NCBI RefSeq assembly: GCF_025118155.1
Contig: NW_026251390.1
Span: 248,001 to 312,000, forward strand
Length of the DNA stretch: 64,000 bases
From: Cokeromyces recurvatus
Taxonomy: Eukaryota > Mucoromycota > Mucoromycetes > Mucorales > Mucoraceae
Reading direction: 5' to 3'
Positions 37,333 to 47,439 of the stretch are shown piece by piece; the first letter of the stretch is position 1; the number at the start of each line of letters is the position of its first letter. The position numbers were made by a program, and so were the translations under genes. The notes beneath the pieces were generated by a model. That model did not search any database. It saw only the letters and a program-made list of their open reading frames with translations, and was not told where the DNA came from.

Positions 37333-38102
37333 CTAAAAACCAGGATTCAAAACAGGAGGCCTTTTTTCCCAAAATAATGAGCGTAATCTTACACCCAATG
37401 AATGCATAAATAACACTTTGCGACTAGGTGGAGGTACAATACGCTGTATACGATGCTCTCCTATATAGCCTTGACTATCAAATTTATAGATAAATACTCC
37501 CTCTATATGCCTTATACGAGGTTCCGGTTGAAAGAAGGTTGGATTTTTAGTACCCTGTAATTTCCATCTTACTTCTAAACATTGTACACTCCCCTTTGAT
37601 TTTATATCATTTTCCATTTCATCAATAGAGGAAAAACTCGCTCTATTTTCATTATTTTCATCATCATTCGTTGTATCATTCGGTAAAGCTCGCATTTTAG
37701 TTATCTCTAGTTTGATATGATCAAAATAAAGACCTGTACTCCATCTTAACATCTGTGCTATGCCTAAATAGGGTGTACGGCCATGAATTGAAAGTTTTGT
37801 ATAATGCGGGTCTGATAAGATGACATTGGGTGAATAAATTGAATGTTCTATTAAGCCCTTTTCAAAGAAATGAGGTATATTGTCTTGTAATGTGACGATG
37901 GCTATCATAATTATTTAATATATTAATGTTTGTATACACATGTTTTCTAAAGAGCTAGTTTACCAAAGCCCACTCGTAAATCGTATTCTTTGTCTCTATT
38001 CTGTTTTTGCTTCATATGAATGGTTGAATGGAATAAACATGGTCTTGAGTATATTAAGGGTAATGTTCTTTTTATATAAAATGAGGATCTAATTAATAAC
38101 AT
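37333..38102 (-). CDS. DUF2358-family protein, probable mitochondrial
   Basis: Two exons (38102-37964, 37901-37333) give 235 codons. The N-terminus (MLLIRSSFYIKRTLPLIYSR) is basic and Ser/Arg-rich, as in a mitochondrial presequence. The body has VTLQDNIPHFFEKGL, then IYSPNVILSDPHY with HGRTPYLGIAQMLRW, EVRWKLQGT and the C-terminal FDSQGYIGEHRIQRIVPPP. This is the SnoaL-like architecture of the conserved DUF2358 family, found in plants and fungi with no established activity. The splice G|CC restores FAIVTLQ in frame. The function is unknown. Confidence 0.75.
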
Positions 38103-38347
38103 TATTTTGTATTTAATACTTCAAGAGATACACCACCCCCCGAAAAAAAAAAGAAATAAAAAAAAAATAGATATATGAATATATTGAATAGAGTTCATTG
38201 TATATATGAATAAGGCTCTACTAGGTTGAGCTATTCTTATTCCACTGCTGTTGTCCAACTTTTAACAAGCTTCGTCATAAAATATTAAAACACAGCCGAA
38301 GAGTTTGCTCAAATGCAACCCGGATACATAGTAAAATAAGTGTTGGT

Positions 38348-38393
<46 letters not shown>

Positions 38394-39064
38394 TTTTTGA
38401 ATAATTGAATTGTGCTTCTCTTGTTAGTGTTTTCCTGATATAAAATAAACGTAAATTAGATACATAATAACAAGACTAAGTTTGATTTTAAACTTTACAT
38501 ACATTTAAAAGTAAACTTTATTCCACAAATTGCATATAGATTACTTGAGTTCACGATAAGGAAATCATTAATAGTAGTAAAGATTCAAATACAAATAAAT
38601 AAATAAAGATTATATATTTAACCAGTAATGATACTTTATTTCCTGCTCTCATAGTCATAACAAAACACCTGCTATATTGAAGAGACATTAACTATTAGGA
38701 AAAAGCAAATGGAGAAAAAAAACATAAATGAAATTAATATAGAAGATGTGATAAAATTTCATGAAAAAAAAAATCATTTTAGTATGCTAGTAGATCGTTT
38801 CGTATATGTGTAATTTGTAGATTTATTTCTTTCATAGTATGATCTGGTATAATTTATTATGTAATAGGATACCCCCCTTTTTTTTTTCTTGCTGCTAATA
38901 TTGCCTTTTAAACATCACATACCTCTGTAAAATATAAAATGAAATGAAATATATAGTGAAAATTCAAATCCCGGTCTTTTTTTTTTTTCTTGTGTATTTC
39001 TTTAAATACTTATATTTTTTTTCTTTTTTTTTATATATGTATACACATATTTAAACCAATTCTA
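38103..39064. other. Intergenic region with poly(T)41
   Basis: About 960 bp between divergent genes. It holds a T41 run (38350-38390) followed directly by ACCTTTTTGAA, which on the minus strand reads as a coding-like end plus a 5' splice site and poly-A, like the SIW14 intron. No start codon or partner exon could be assigned, so no gene is called. Confidence 0.4.
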
Positions 39065-39890
39065 ATGACCAGCACATTAACAAAATTTGATACTGAACAT
39101 GAAGATCTCATTCATGATATATCATATGACTTTTATGGTAAAAGATTAGTAACATGTTCATCTGATCAACGTTTAAAAGTATGGGATTTTGTTGAACGAG
39201 CTGATTCATCGTTTTGGGAATTAAATGATGCTTGGAAAGCTCATGATGCATCCATCTTAAAAGCTGTTTGGGCGAGACCTGAATATGGACAAGTTATTGC
39301 TAGTTGCTCATTTGACAGACAAGTTAAAATATGGGAAGAACAATCAGTAGGTAGAGCTCTTGCATAACCTGTGTGTGTTTTTTTTTCTTTCTTTCTTTAC
39401 TTATTTTCTTACCTCTATATTATCTGTAGAATCGAGAAATAGTCAAAAGCGCTGGGCTGAAAGATTTCGTTTGGTAGAATCAAGAGGTGCAGTATTGGAT
39501 ATAGCATTTGCACCAACTCAAAATTCACTTCGATTAGCTACTTGTTCCTCGGATGGTATCATTCGTATTTATGAAGCTTTAGAACCTACTAATCTTGCCC
39601 AATGGTCTCAAATGGAAGAATTCGAAATATCGGGTATATCTCACATGGATAATAAAATTTTAACATCCAGTTCAAGTCAACAACAGCAGCAGCAACAACA
39701 ACAACAGCAACCACAACAACAGCAACAGCAGCAGCAACAACCACAACAACAACAGCAGCAACAGCAGCAACAGCAACAGCAACAACAACATCAGCAGCAA
39801 CAAGAGCAAATACAACTACAACTACAGCTACAGCTACAACAACAACAGCAGCAGCAGCAACAACAACAACAACAACAGCAACAACAACAG

Positions 39891-39937
<47 letters not shown>

Positions 39938-40853
39938 GCAGCAGCAGCAGCAACAACAGCAGCAACAGCAACAGCAACAGCAACAACAACAACAACAATT
40001 GGAGCAATTTGAACAGGCACCACTATCACAATATGGTTTTCAACAGCAACAGCAACAGCAACAACAACAACAAATAAATATAAATTATCCACTTGGGCCT
40101 ATAAATCAACTAGTTCAACAGCCTACACATATAAACAGTACAAGCTCAAGTGGTAGTAGTTCACTAGCAAGTCATGGTATTCATACACCTGGCTTAACTG
40201 ATCTAAATATGATACCCAATACAACAACCGTCGTGCCTGGGTTTGTACAGAATGTATCTCCTGGGTCATCAGCACCAACAGGAGTTGTTCAAACGACCGT
40301 TGTAAATAATAATATTCATCGACCTATTGATGCAGATAGTGGATACTGTATTGATTGGTGTCCAAATCGTACACCAACAGCCATGATGGTTGTTGGATTA
40401 GGTAAAGAAATTGGAGCTAGAATATTTAAATATGATGGACATAACAGATGGATTCCTTCCGAATTTTTACCTGGGCATACACAAGAGGTACATGATGTTA
40501 GTTGGGCACCTAATATGGCCAGATCTTACCAGCTTATTGCTACAGCAAGCAAAGATCATTTAGTTCGAATTTATAAATTAACTGAACAGCAACCGAAGAA
40601 TAGAATGATGAATACACTGCTATCTCCAGCAGGGACACCAACACAAATAAATCATAAACCTTATCATATAGAGTTAATTGCTTCATTTGATGATCATCAA
40701 GCTGAAGTATGGAAAGTAGAATGGAATATTACAGGCACTATTTTATCTTCTTCAGGGGACGATGGAAAATTACGTTTATGGGCTGCAGGATATGATGGTG
40801 AATGGAGGCAAATGGCTTCAATTACTGCCAATACAAATTCATTTTCCAAGTAA
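39065..40853 (+). CDS. SEH1: Nucleoporin SEH1 with a giant polyglutamine insertion
   Basis: A WD40 protein of the Nup84/Nup107 nuclear-pore complex and of SEACAT/GATOR2, which regulates TORC1. Two exons (39065-39350, 39430-40853) give 569 codons against about 350 in yeast and human. Seen: DLIHDISYDFYGKRLVTCSSDQ, VWDFVERADSSFWELNDAWKAH, ASCSFDRQVKIWEEQ, RLATCSSDGIIRIYEALEP and LAQWSQMEEFEI, then a Gln-rich insertion, then the second half with YCIDWCPNRTPTAMMVVG, HDVSWAPNMARSYQLIATAS and SSSGDDGKLRLWAAGYDGEW. The insertion lies in a loop between blades, after NLAQWSQMEEF, and does not break the domain. The start was chosen at MTSTLTKF, which begins the domain; the upstream in-frame codons are low-complexity. 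Confidence 0.95.
39678..40073 (+). repeat. CAG/CAA polyglutamine tract in SEH1
   Basis: About 396 bp of mixed CAA and CAG codons encode a Gln-rich block interrupted by a few Pro, His, Glu, Leu and Ile and by a short LEQFEQAPLSQYGF spacer. The CAA/CAG mixing suggests a long-standing coding tract rather than a recent pure-repeat expansion. Confidence 0.95.
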
Positions 40854-41198
40854 TAATAGTAATAACAAAATGCTGTGTGAAAAAAAAATATGTATTCATA
40901 TAATTGTACATGTGCATATTGTTCAAATGCTCATATTAAAACGATATTTTATAATAAAGTGACTTGATATATCATATATCAATAGCCTCCCCCCCCCAAA
41001 AAAAAAAAAAAAAAAGTGTTATAAAATGTATACTTTATGTTATTAATAATAGATATGCGTGTAATATATATTTTCTTTCTTTCTTGCTTGCTTTTTTTTT
41101 TAAAAAAAAAGAAAATAAAATAAAAAAAAAACAGAAAAAATAAAATAAAATAAAGAAATGTATTCTTTTCTTTTGTTCAGATACAAAATAAACCATAT
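40854..41198. other. Convergent A/T low-complexity spacer
   Basis: Spacer between the SEH1 and AT-hook gene ends, with C8, A20 and repeated (AAAT)n-like runs. No gene is seen. Confidence 0.45.
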
Positions 41199-41613
41199 TT
41201 AAGAATTATTAGGAGTAGGTTTTCTAGGTCTACCTCTACCTCTTTTAGGAGTATCTGGTGAATTCAGCTTTTCTTTAGACTCGTTAGTAGCAGTGGTCGT
41301 CATTTTTGCAGGCCTACCGCGTTTTCTCTTTATCGTAGTAGGCTGTTATAACACACAAGTATAAATAAATAAATAAATAGATATATAAATATATTCAACT
41401 TACTTGTTCAACAGTATTACTCTTTGAAACATTTAAACCTTTTACCTCATTTTCTATTCTTGTTTCTTTTTTATCATTATCTTTTCCTTGATTCTTGTTG
41501 ACTACTTCTACAGGAGTAGGCTCAGACTTGGCAGGTCTTCCTCTTTTACGAGTGATTGGTCCCGTCGTTGAAGTAGAATTATTTTCTTTTACTTTATTCT
41601 TGATGGCTGACAT
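41199..41613 (-). CDS. Small three-AT-hook (HMGA-like) protein
   Basis: Two exons (41613-41404, 41342-41199) give 117 codons. It has three AT-hooks with the GRP core: TRKRGRPAKS near residue 25, KRKRGRPAKM near residue 77 and RGRGRPRKP near the C-terminus. They are separated by charged, Ser/Thr/Asn-rich linkers, and there is no other domain. AT-hooks bind the minor groove of AT-rich DNA. The build matches HMGA-type architectural chromatin proteins, though no orthology is claimed. The second hook sits at the start of exon 2, so the splice is well supported. Confidence 0.85.
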
Positions 41614-41810
41614 TTTTTTTTTTTTTTACGTGTGTACAAAAAGAAATAATATTTATTTATTTATTTATTTTTATTTTATTTTTTTTAAATAATAAAAAAA
41701 AAAAGGAAAAAAAAAAAAGATAAAAATAAAATAATAGATGAGCTAGAATAAAAAAAGAAAAAAGAAAAAATAAAAATAAAATAAAAATTCTCATTGTTTA
41801 TTGGCTCCCC

Positions 41811-41876
41811 CTTTTTTTTTTTTTTTTTTTTTTATTTATTTATTTATTTATTTATTTATTTTATTTATTTATTATT
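41811..41876 (+). repeat. T-run plus (TTTA)n low-complexity block
   Basis: A run of about 22 T is followed by tandem TTTA units directly downstream of the TMEM135 stop codon. It lies within a 270 bp almost purely A/T spacer between that gene and the AT-hook gene. Confidence 0.85.
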
Positions 41877-41880
41877 AGGC

Positions 41881-43627
41881 TTAATTTTGACCAAAGAAAC
41901 GTGTCATGACACTCAAATAATGTGAATTAATAGTATCCTTTTCAGTTTGATATAAAGCCATTAAAGAACCCATAGAGGTCATAAATAAAAGAATATCTCC
42001 ATGAGGTACATTTTTGACATAACCATTCTTTATCATTGTTTTCCAAAAAGATTCCAAAGCTCTTGGAAGACAATAAAGTCCAAGTTCTATCATATAAATA
42101 TATAAAGTGAATATATTTTATGTACATTTGTAATAGTTTAAATACCTAATTGACGACCAGATGATTCAATAAATATCATACTACCGCCAACAGCACCAGC
42201 AGCAGCATAAAACCAAGGTAAATCTCTTCCTATCCATCTTCGTAACCAACATGGAGTACATAAGCCCATTACTACATACATAGTCAAGAAGAGTACTGAT
42301 CTTAAACAAGAGATACTGAATTTGAGCATTACACCTTTAGGACTATATATAGATATATATAAGTTAATATCATCCTTTCCTGGTTAATAACCTATACATA
42401 TACATTTACTCTATCGTCAATTGTTTTGATTTAAATACAGCCAACATGATCTATTATTTAGGTATCGTGATGAATAAGATATAGCTAGCTATATAACAAG
42501 AAATATTTATATATTACCATATTCAAGGGAATATATAGCTTAAGCGACCTCAAAAATTCATCTTTAAACAATACAAATTTATCTATCGTACAGCTTTCTC
42601 TCATAGGATGTTGAATTGCACACATAATATACTTGTGATGTACCTTGGAGCTCAACGTGGAAGCAATATTAGGACTTACATAATGAGAAATAAATTCTCG
42701 ACTTGAATTATTTTTGGGAATTGTAACTGGTATTTGATCTTCAACCAATTGATGTACCGTAATACCTACAGCCTCCGCAATACGAGCTGCCATACTACCA
42801 TAACTCTTTCTAAATCCTGAATGTGTTAATAAGAACTCAAAGTAAGATCTTGGTAATGTGTTATGATTGAATAAGAAGGCATAAATAATTTGAGCATTGG
42901 CAATCATCATGACAGCTATCCCAGCAAACTTTGAAATAAATTTAGCAAAGGAATCATCCCATCTTTGCTCACCAGGATGTGCTTTCATACGTTGAATAGC
43001 CCATTGTTTCATTATCCAAGCGCCATTAAATTGAAGAGCCCTGGTAAATAAATAAAGCATAATCGACTGTCTTCTATGTTTATCACGGTCAAGCGCAAGA
43101 GATAGGCCAGCTATAGTACCTGCTATAAACGCATTCAATCTGTCAGATCTTTTGTCATTTGTCTTTCTATAATTTCTTAGAGCACATAAAATGCCTTTAT
43201 AACTACTAATAAAGGTACTAAGAAATAATGCAAAACATGCGGTATCTCTAAATAAAATATGAAAAAAATAAATAAATACATTTATACTTGTTGTTGTTAT
43301 TTTTAAATATACAATATACCTTCCTGCCATTTGTTTTAAAATGTGGGGTCTAAATATAAATTAGTAAAAATTCGAAAAAAAAAGCAAATGCAAATGCAAA
43401 TGCGTATATGTAATATGTATATTTTTATATATCACCTTTTTAATATCTTGCCAGTAATAAGACTAGGTAAGATACCGATCAAGAATTTTACTACAAATGT
43501 AACAGAGAAAGTTTTGATAAAGCCTCTTGTACAGTTCTGAGTACATGTCTTTCCTTCATGTTGACACAGATTAGTCTTTACTTTTTCAACATTAGAAATT
43601 TCTAAATTGAGTCGATTCAAGTTTTGG

Positions 43628-43660
<33 letters not shown>

Positions 43661-43906
43661 AACAAAGTCTAGTGAGTATTTTTCTACAAGTAGTATTGAT
43701 TTACTTTACATATATTTAAATATATATATATACCTGCTAAGTCGTTTCAACTTTTCTTGAAACGTTCGAATAGAGGAAAGAACTCTTTCAGTTTCTTGAT
43801 CAGTTAACAGTTTTGAAACTATCTGAGCTAAACTTTCTAAAAAGTTCTCATAATAAGAAGCTGGGATAGACGGTATACTATTTTCAATGGGGAAAGCATC
43901 TGCCAT
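41881..43906 (-). CDS. TMEM135-like membrane protein
   Basis: A homologue of animal TMEM135, linked to mitochondrial fission and peroxisomes. There are at least six exons. It starts MADAFPIENSIPSIP (43906). Seen: an N-terminal Cys-rich region (CQHEGKTCTQNCTRGF) in exon 2; a first hydrophobic domain with FVVKFLIGILPSLITGKILKR; RPHILKQMAGRDTACFALFLS across two splices; a DUF-like central region with LNAFIAGTIAGLSLALDRD and YLFTRALQFNGAWIMK (Tim17/PMP22-like GxxxG features); and a C-terminal repeat of this fold with FYAAAGAVGGSMIFIESSGR. The two-fold Tim17-like arrangement with a Cys-rich lead is the family hallmark. Intron 1 holds A31 immediately before its 3' splice site. Confidence 0.88.
43629..43659 (-). 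repeat. Poly(A)31 (sense strand) at a TMEM135 3' splice site
   Basis: T31 on the plus strand. On the coding strand the A-run ends in AAAG and runs straight into the exon CCAAAACTTG, so the acceptor has no polypyrimidine tract. Confidence 0.85.
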
Positions 43907-44802
43907 CTTGGTTTTAATGACTGTAAGAAATAATAATTATAAAAAATAATAAACAAGGGAAATAATAAAAAAAATAGAGTTTCACAACTGTAATATTCTG
44001 CATTACAGTATTTGTAAAGTTTTTTGATGTTCATTAGGAAAATGATGTCCTTACAAGTATTGAAATTGACCAATCAAAATGATACAGTAAGGTTTTTGTT
44101 TTAGAACTCAAAAAAGCACATGATATATGCAATATTTTAATGATACAGAGTTGTACAATCAGTTACCCCAGTATGTCTATAACTTGTTTCTATTATTGAG
44201 TGTTAATACTACTTCAACTCTTACTATAAGTTGAAGCATAAGCAGTTAATATATCCTAGTAGTTATGTTTATGACTAAGTATATACATAGTGACAATGCT
44301 TTTTTTTTTCTTTTCAACTCTTTCAATATACTTTTGGGGATATGGGGGAGGGAGAGAGAGAAGGGTAAAGATGTAAATGACTGGTATCTTATAAAGATGG
44401 AAATTATTCGTGATCACAATGATCATTACCTTTAAGGGTTGTGTATATCAATTCATCTTATTCTTTGAATTCCCTTAGATTTAAATAAAAAAAAAAAATT
44501 AGGCCTTTATGTCTTATTGCAGCTAATAATTAAAATACCTTATGAATCTATTCTATTATCAAAAGCTTTTTTCTTTCTTTCTAGTTTGACTAACTTCAGT
44601 CCTTTCCTCTTCTGCTCCTTTCTTTTAGTCCATCGTATTCATTTCTACTATAAATTAAATTATTTTATTTAGCACAGACAAAATTAACCTAACCTTTTGT
44701 TCGTCTGTTGTGACTCTTAAAAAAATAAAAATAAAAATTCAAAAGAGGAGAGAACCTGGGGAAGAAGAACAATAAGCTTTAACATTCCTACATTAATTAA
44801 AC
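43907..44802. other. Divergent AT-rich intergenic region
   Basis: About 900 bp between TMEM135 (-) and the downstream mitochondrial-protein gene (+). It contains a GA-rich patch at 44344-44364 and poly-A runs. No gene is seen. Confidence 0.45.
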
Positions 44803-45611
44803 ATGTTCAAATCACAACCCATTCTTAAATCTTTTTCTTTAGTAAAAAATTCTTTATTGACAAGAAGCTTTTCTACTTCTACAAACTGGTTAAAAAGCAT
44901 CTCACTTGATTGTAAACTTTATTTATTATATTACTATTGACATGGTGACGTGTCTAAACTGATCTAACTCTTTCTATCCTTTTCCCTCCCTCCCTCTTCC
45001 TCTCTCTCTAATGTCAATAATAGCTAATCCTCATGTGCATTCACATGCAACTAATAACCAACAAAGTTATGCTCTTTCATTTATATCAAATGAAGATTTA
45101 ACCACAAACAATCAGGTAATTCCTTCAGAACTAATTATTGGCTGGACACCAACACAAGACCAAGTGGATCCAAAAACATTTATTGAAAATCCAAAATTTG
45201 TAAATTTTTTGACCAATGTCTTACGAGAAAATATACATAGCATCAATGATAGTAGTTTAAAGGCTTTAGCAGACTGGCAGAAAGAGGGGTAAAAAAAAAT
45301 ACACCCATTCGTATATGTATACATTTATAAAGAAAAACATTTACAATTTTTATTATTATTCATTAACACAATTTTTTTTTTTTTTAAGATGGATGCATAT
45401 TAATGATGAACGTGATCCCCCTGCTTGGGGTAGAATTAATTTTCCTGAAGATATTGTTGGTAGTGTTGAGTTAAATGCTGGTAAAATCAAGGAAGGTACA
45501 TATCAACCTATGCCTACACATCGATTGGTGACAAGTAAAGGTTTGTTTCAACTTTCTGAGCCATTAACAAACTGTATTATAAATGCTGCTAAACAGAAAA
45601 TGAAGCAATGA
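44803..45611 (+). CDS. Conserved-looking mitochondrial protein of unknown function
   Basis: Three exons (44803-44911, 45024-45288, 45389-45611) give 198 codons. The N-terminus MFKSQPILKSFSLVKNSLLT then RSFSTSTNW is a textbook cleavable mitochondrial presequence with an R-2/R-3-type site. The mature part has an Asn/Thr-rich stretch, then DPKTFIENPKFVNFLTNVL, and a compact C-terminal module: DERDPPAWGRINFPEDIVGS, GTYQPMPTHRLVTSKGLFQL and SEPLTNCII. The PEDIxGSV and HRLVTxxGLFxL strings look like a conserved fold, but I cannot assign a named family. It is followed 250 bp later by another mitochondrial gene (mS45) on the same strand. Confidence 0.75.
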
Positions 45612-45739
45612 GATAATATTGATTTTAAACAATAATAATAAAAAGGAGCTTATTACATAATAACATGCTTTATTTGTGGAGAACTAAAAATCGTCACATT
45701 CTAGGGAGGTGGCTACAATTGTTAAATTTCGGGGAAATG

Positions 45740-45741
<2 letters not shown>

Positions 45742-45780
<39 letters not shown>
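45742..45780 (+). repeat. Poly(T)39 in the mS45 promoter
   Basis: A T39 run about 85 bp upstream of the mS45 start codon. It is a candidate nucleosome-excluding poly(dA:dT) promoter element. Confidence 0.85.
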
Positions 45781-45781
<1 letters not shown>

Positions 45782-45864
45782 TATAGCTTGACAAGGGCCT
45801 TTTCTATTTTATTTTTATTTTTTTTTCTTTATAAAATATTGCTCTTTGTATATTTATTTGTTCA

Positions 45865-46867
45865 ATGCAATTAGTTAGGTTATCTACATTAACATCAGGT
45901 TTATACAAAGGCATCACTAGAACGTCTAACGTAACGCCTGTTTTTGGAACGACAAGTCAAAGATGCTTCTCATTGACAGCATTATGCCATGAAGAAGAAA
46001 AGACCCCTGAAACCACTGAAGAAGAAAAGACTCCTGAAACCGCTGAAGAAGAGCAGACAACAGTTGTTGAAGAAGAATCTGAACCTATTAAATTTTCTAG
46101 AAGAAGACGTAAATTCCATGAATGGGTTAATGGTGAAGGTGCTAAATACAGACGCCCTGCAAAGGGTACTACAAATTATTTAGGAGAAACAGTAAGAACA
46201 TCACTTTTCTCTTTCTTTCTCTCTCTCTCTTTTTAATACTTATTTTTTTCTTTTATTATCCCTTATGTAGCCTTTTCCAACTAATCCTTTGTTCAAACCT
46301 AGACCTCCTCTCTCCGATGCTCGTCGTCAGGAAATATATGATGCTTTTATTTCTGATCCCAAGACCTGGACAGTTCGTCAATTGGCTACTAAATATGGTC
46401 TATCATTGAAACGTGTGGAAGCCATTTTAAAATTAAAATCAGCAGAAAAGGAGTTGGAAATGAATGTAAAAAAAAAAAAAAAATAACTAGTGGATATAAG
46501 AGAACTTACCTACTCATTAAATATATACATATAAATAATTTAGGGATTTGCTTTACAAAAGAAGTTTAATAAGGGTATGGAGCAATTAATGGGTGTAGAT
46601 CATACCATGGAGTTATTAAAGGAACCTTTAATTGATGTTTTCACTAATATTGGTAAACCCAAGTTTAAGACACTAAAGGAAGATGCCTCTTTTAGTCCAG
46701 AAGATGCTGCAAAGGAACTTAAATCCATACCCTTCAGGGATCTTGAAAAACGAATTATTGAATCTGAACAAGCAGAATTTACTTTGTCTACTACATCCTC
46801 AGCGTCATCAACAGCAACAACAAATACAAAACGTAGTAAATTTTTAATTGTAGATACTAGTTCTTAG
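45865..46867 (+). CDS. MRPS35: Mitochondrial small-subunit ribosomal protein mS45 (Mrps35 / Bot1)
   Basis: A mitoribosome component; the family is 'eukaryotic mitochondrial regulator protein', with S. pombe Bot1 and S. cerevisiae Mrps35. Three exons (45865-46191, 46271-46465, 46544-46867) give 281 codons. Seen: a presequence MQLVRLSTLTSGLYKGITR; an acidic repeat EEKTPETTEEEKTPETAEEE; then the domain FSRRRRKFHEWV, TTNYLGETPFPTNPLFKPRP, RRQEIYDAFISDP and the diagnostic VRQLATKYGLSLKRVEAIL helix-turn-helix-like motif. The duplicated KTPET segment before the domain looks like a small internal tandem repeat. Confidence 0.88.
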
Positions 46868-47439
46868 ATATAAAAAAGAAAGGGGGGAAAAAATGACTTT
46901 TATTATGTATGTGTAAATAAAGCATATATTGCGTATATTTATATAAGTTTTTTTTTTCTTTACATAATCCATAAACGCATTTCAGCTTATTAAAATATCA
47001 TTAATTTCTATACTCATAAACAAATAAACTTACTTGGCCTTTTATCTTCTTCATAATGAAGACTAATTGGGTGAACAAAGTGAATTTTTGGATATTTATT
47101 GATTCCTTTTTTTTTTTTTTTGTAAATTATGATAAAATAGCTTTGCAGAAGAAGAAAATAAATAAATAAATAAATAAATGAATAAATAGCAAATTAATAA
47201 AACTCAAGTCAAATATGAAGGTATAGACAAGATAATCTACTAACGTTACTTTCGAATATGCAGCTCTTGAGACACATTCATATAAAAATATATCAAATAA
47301 GAGCATATTGAACAATTGTATATATTAATATGTCATATTTTAGTTTTACATCACAAATAAGCGTATGAGTCATTTGAAGCTTTACTACATATTATCGTTT
47401 AACCTTTATATATATATATATATGTGTATACATAAATGT
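46868..47439. other. Convergent AT-rich spacer
   Basis: 570 bp between mS45 and the TBC gene ends. It has (AAAT)n near 47158-47190 and a T15 run. The small minus-strand open frame at 47127-47315 is repetitive, and no gene is called. Confidence 0.45.

Noticed and set aside
38391..38440. Exon-like stretch bounded by AG and GT next to T41 on the minus strand
   Set aside because: The pattern resembles the SIW14 intron edge, but no start codon, partner exon or protein family could be joined to it.
39589..40092. A 167-codon minus-strand open frame (Val/Ala-rich)
   Set aside because: It is the complement of the SEH1 CAA/CAG tract and does not look like a real protein.
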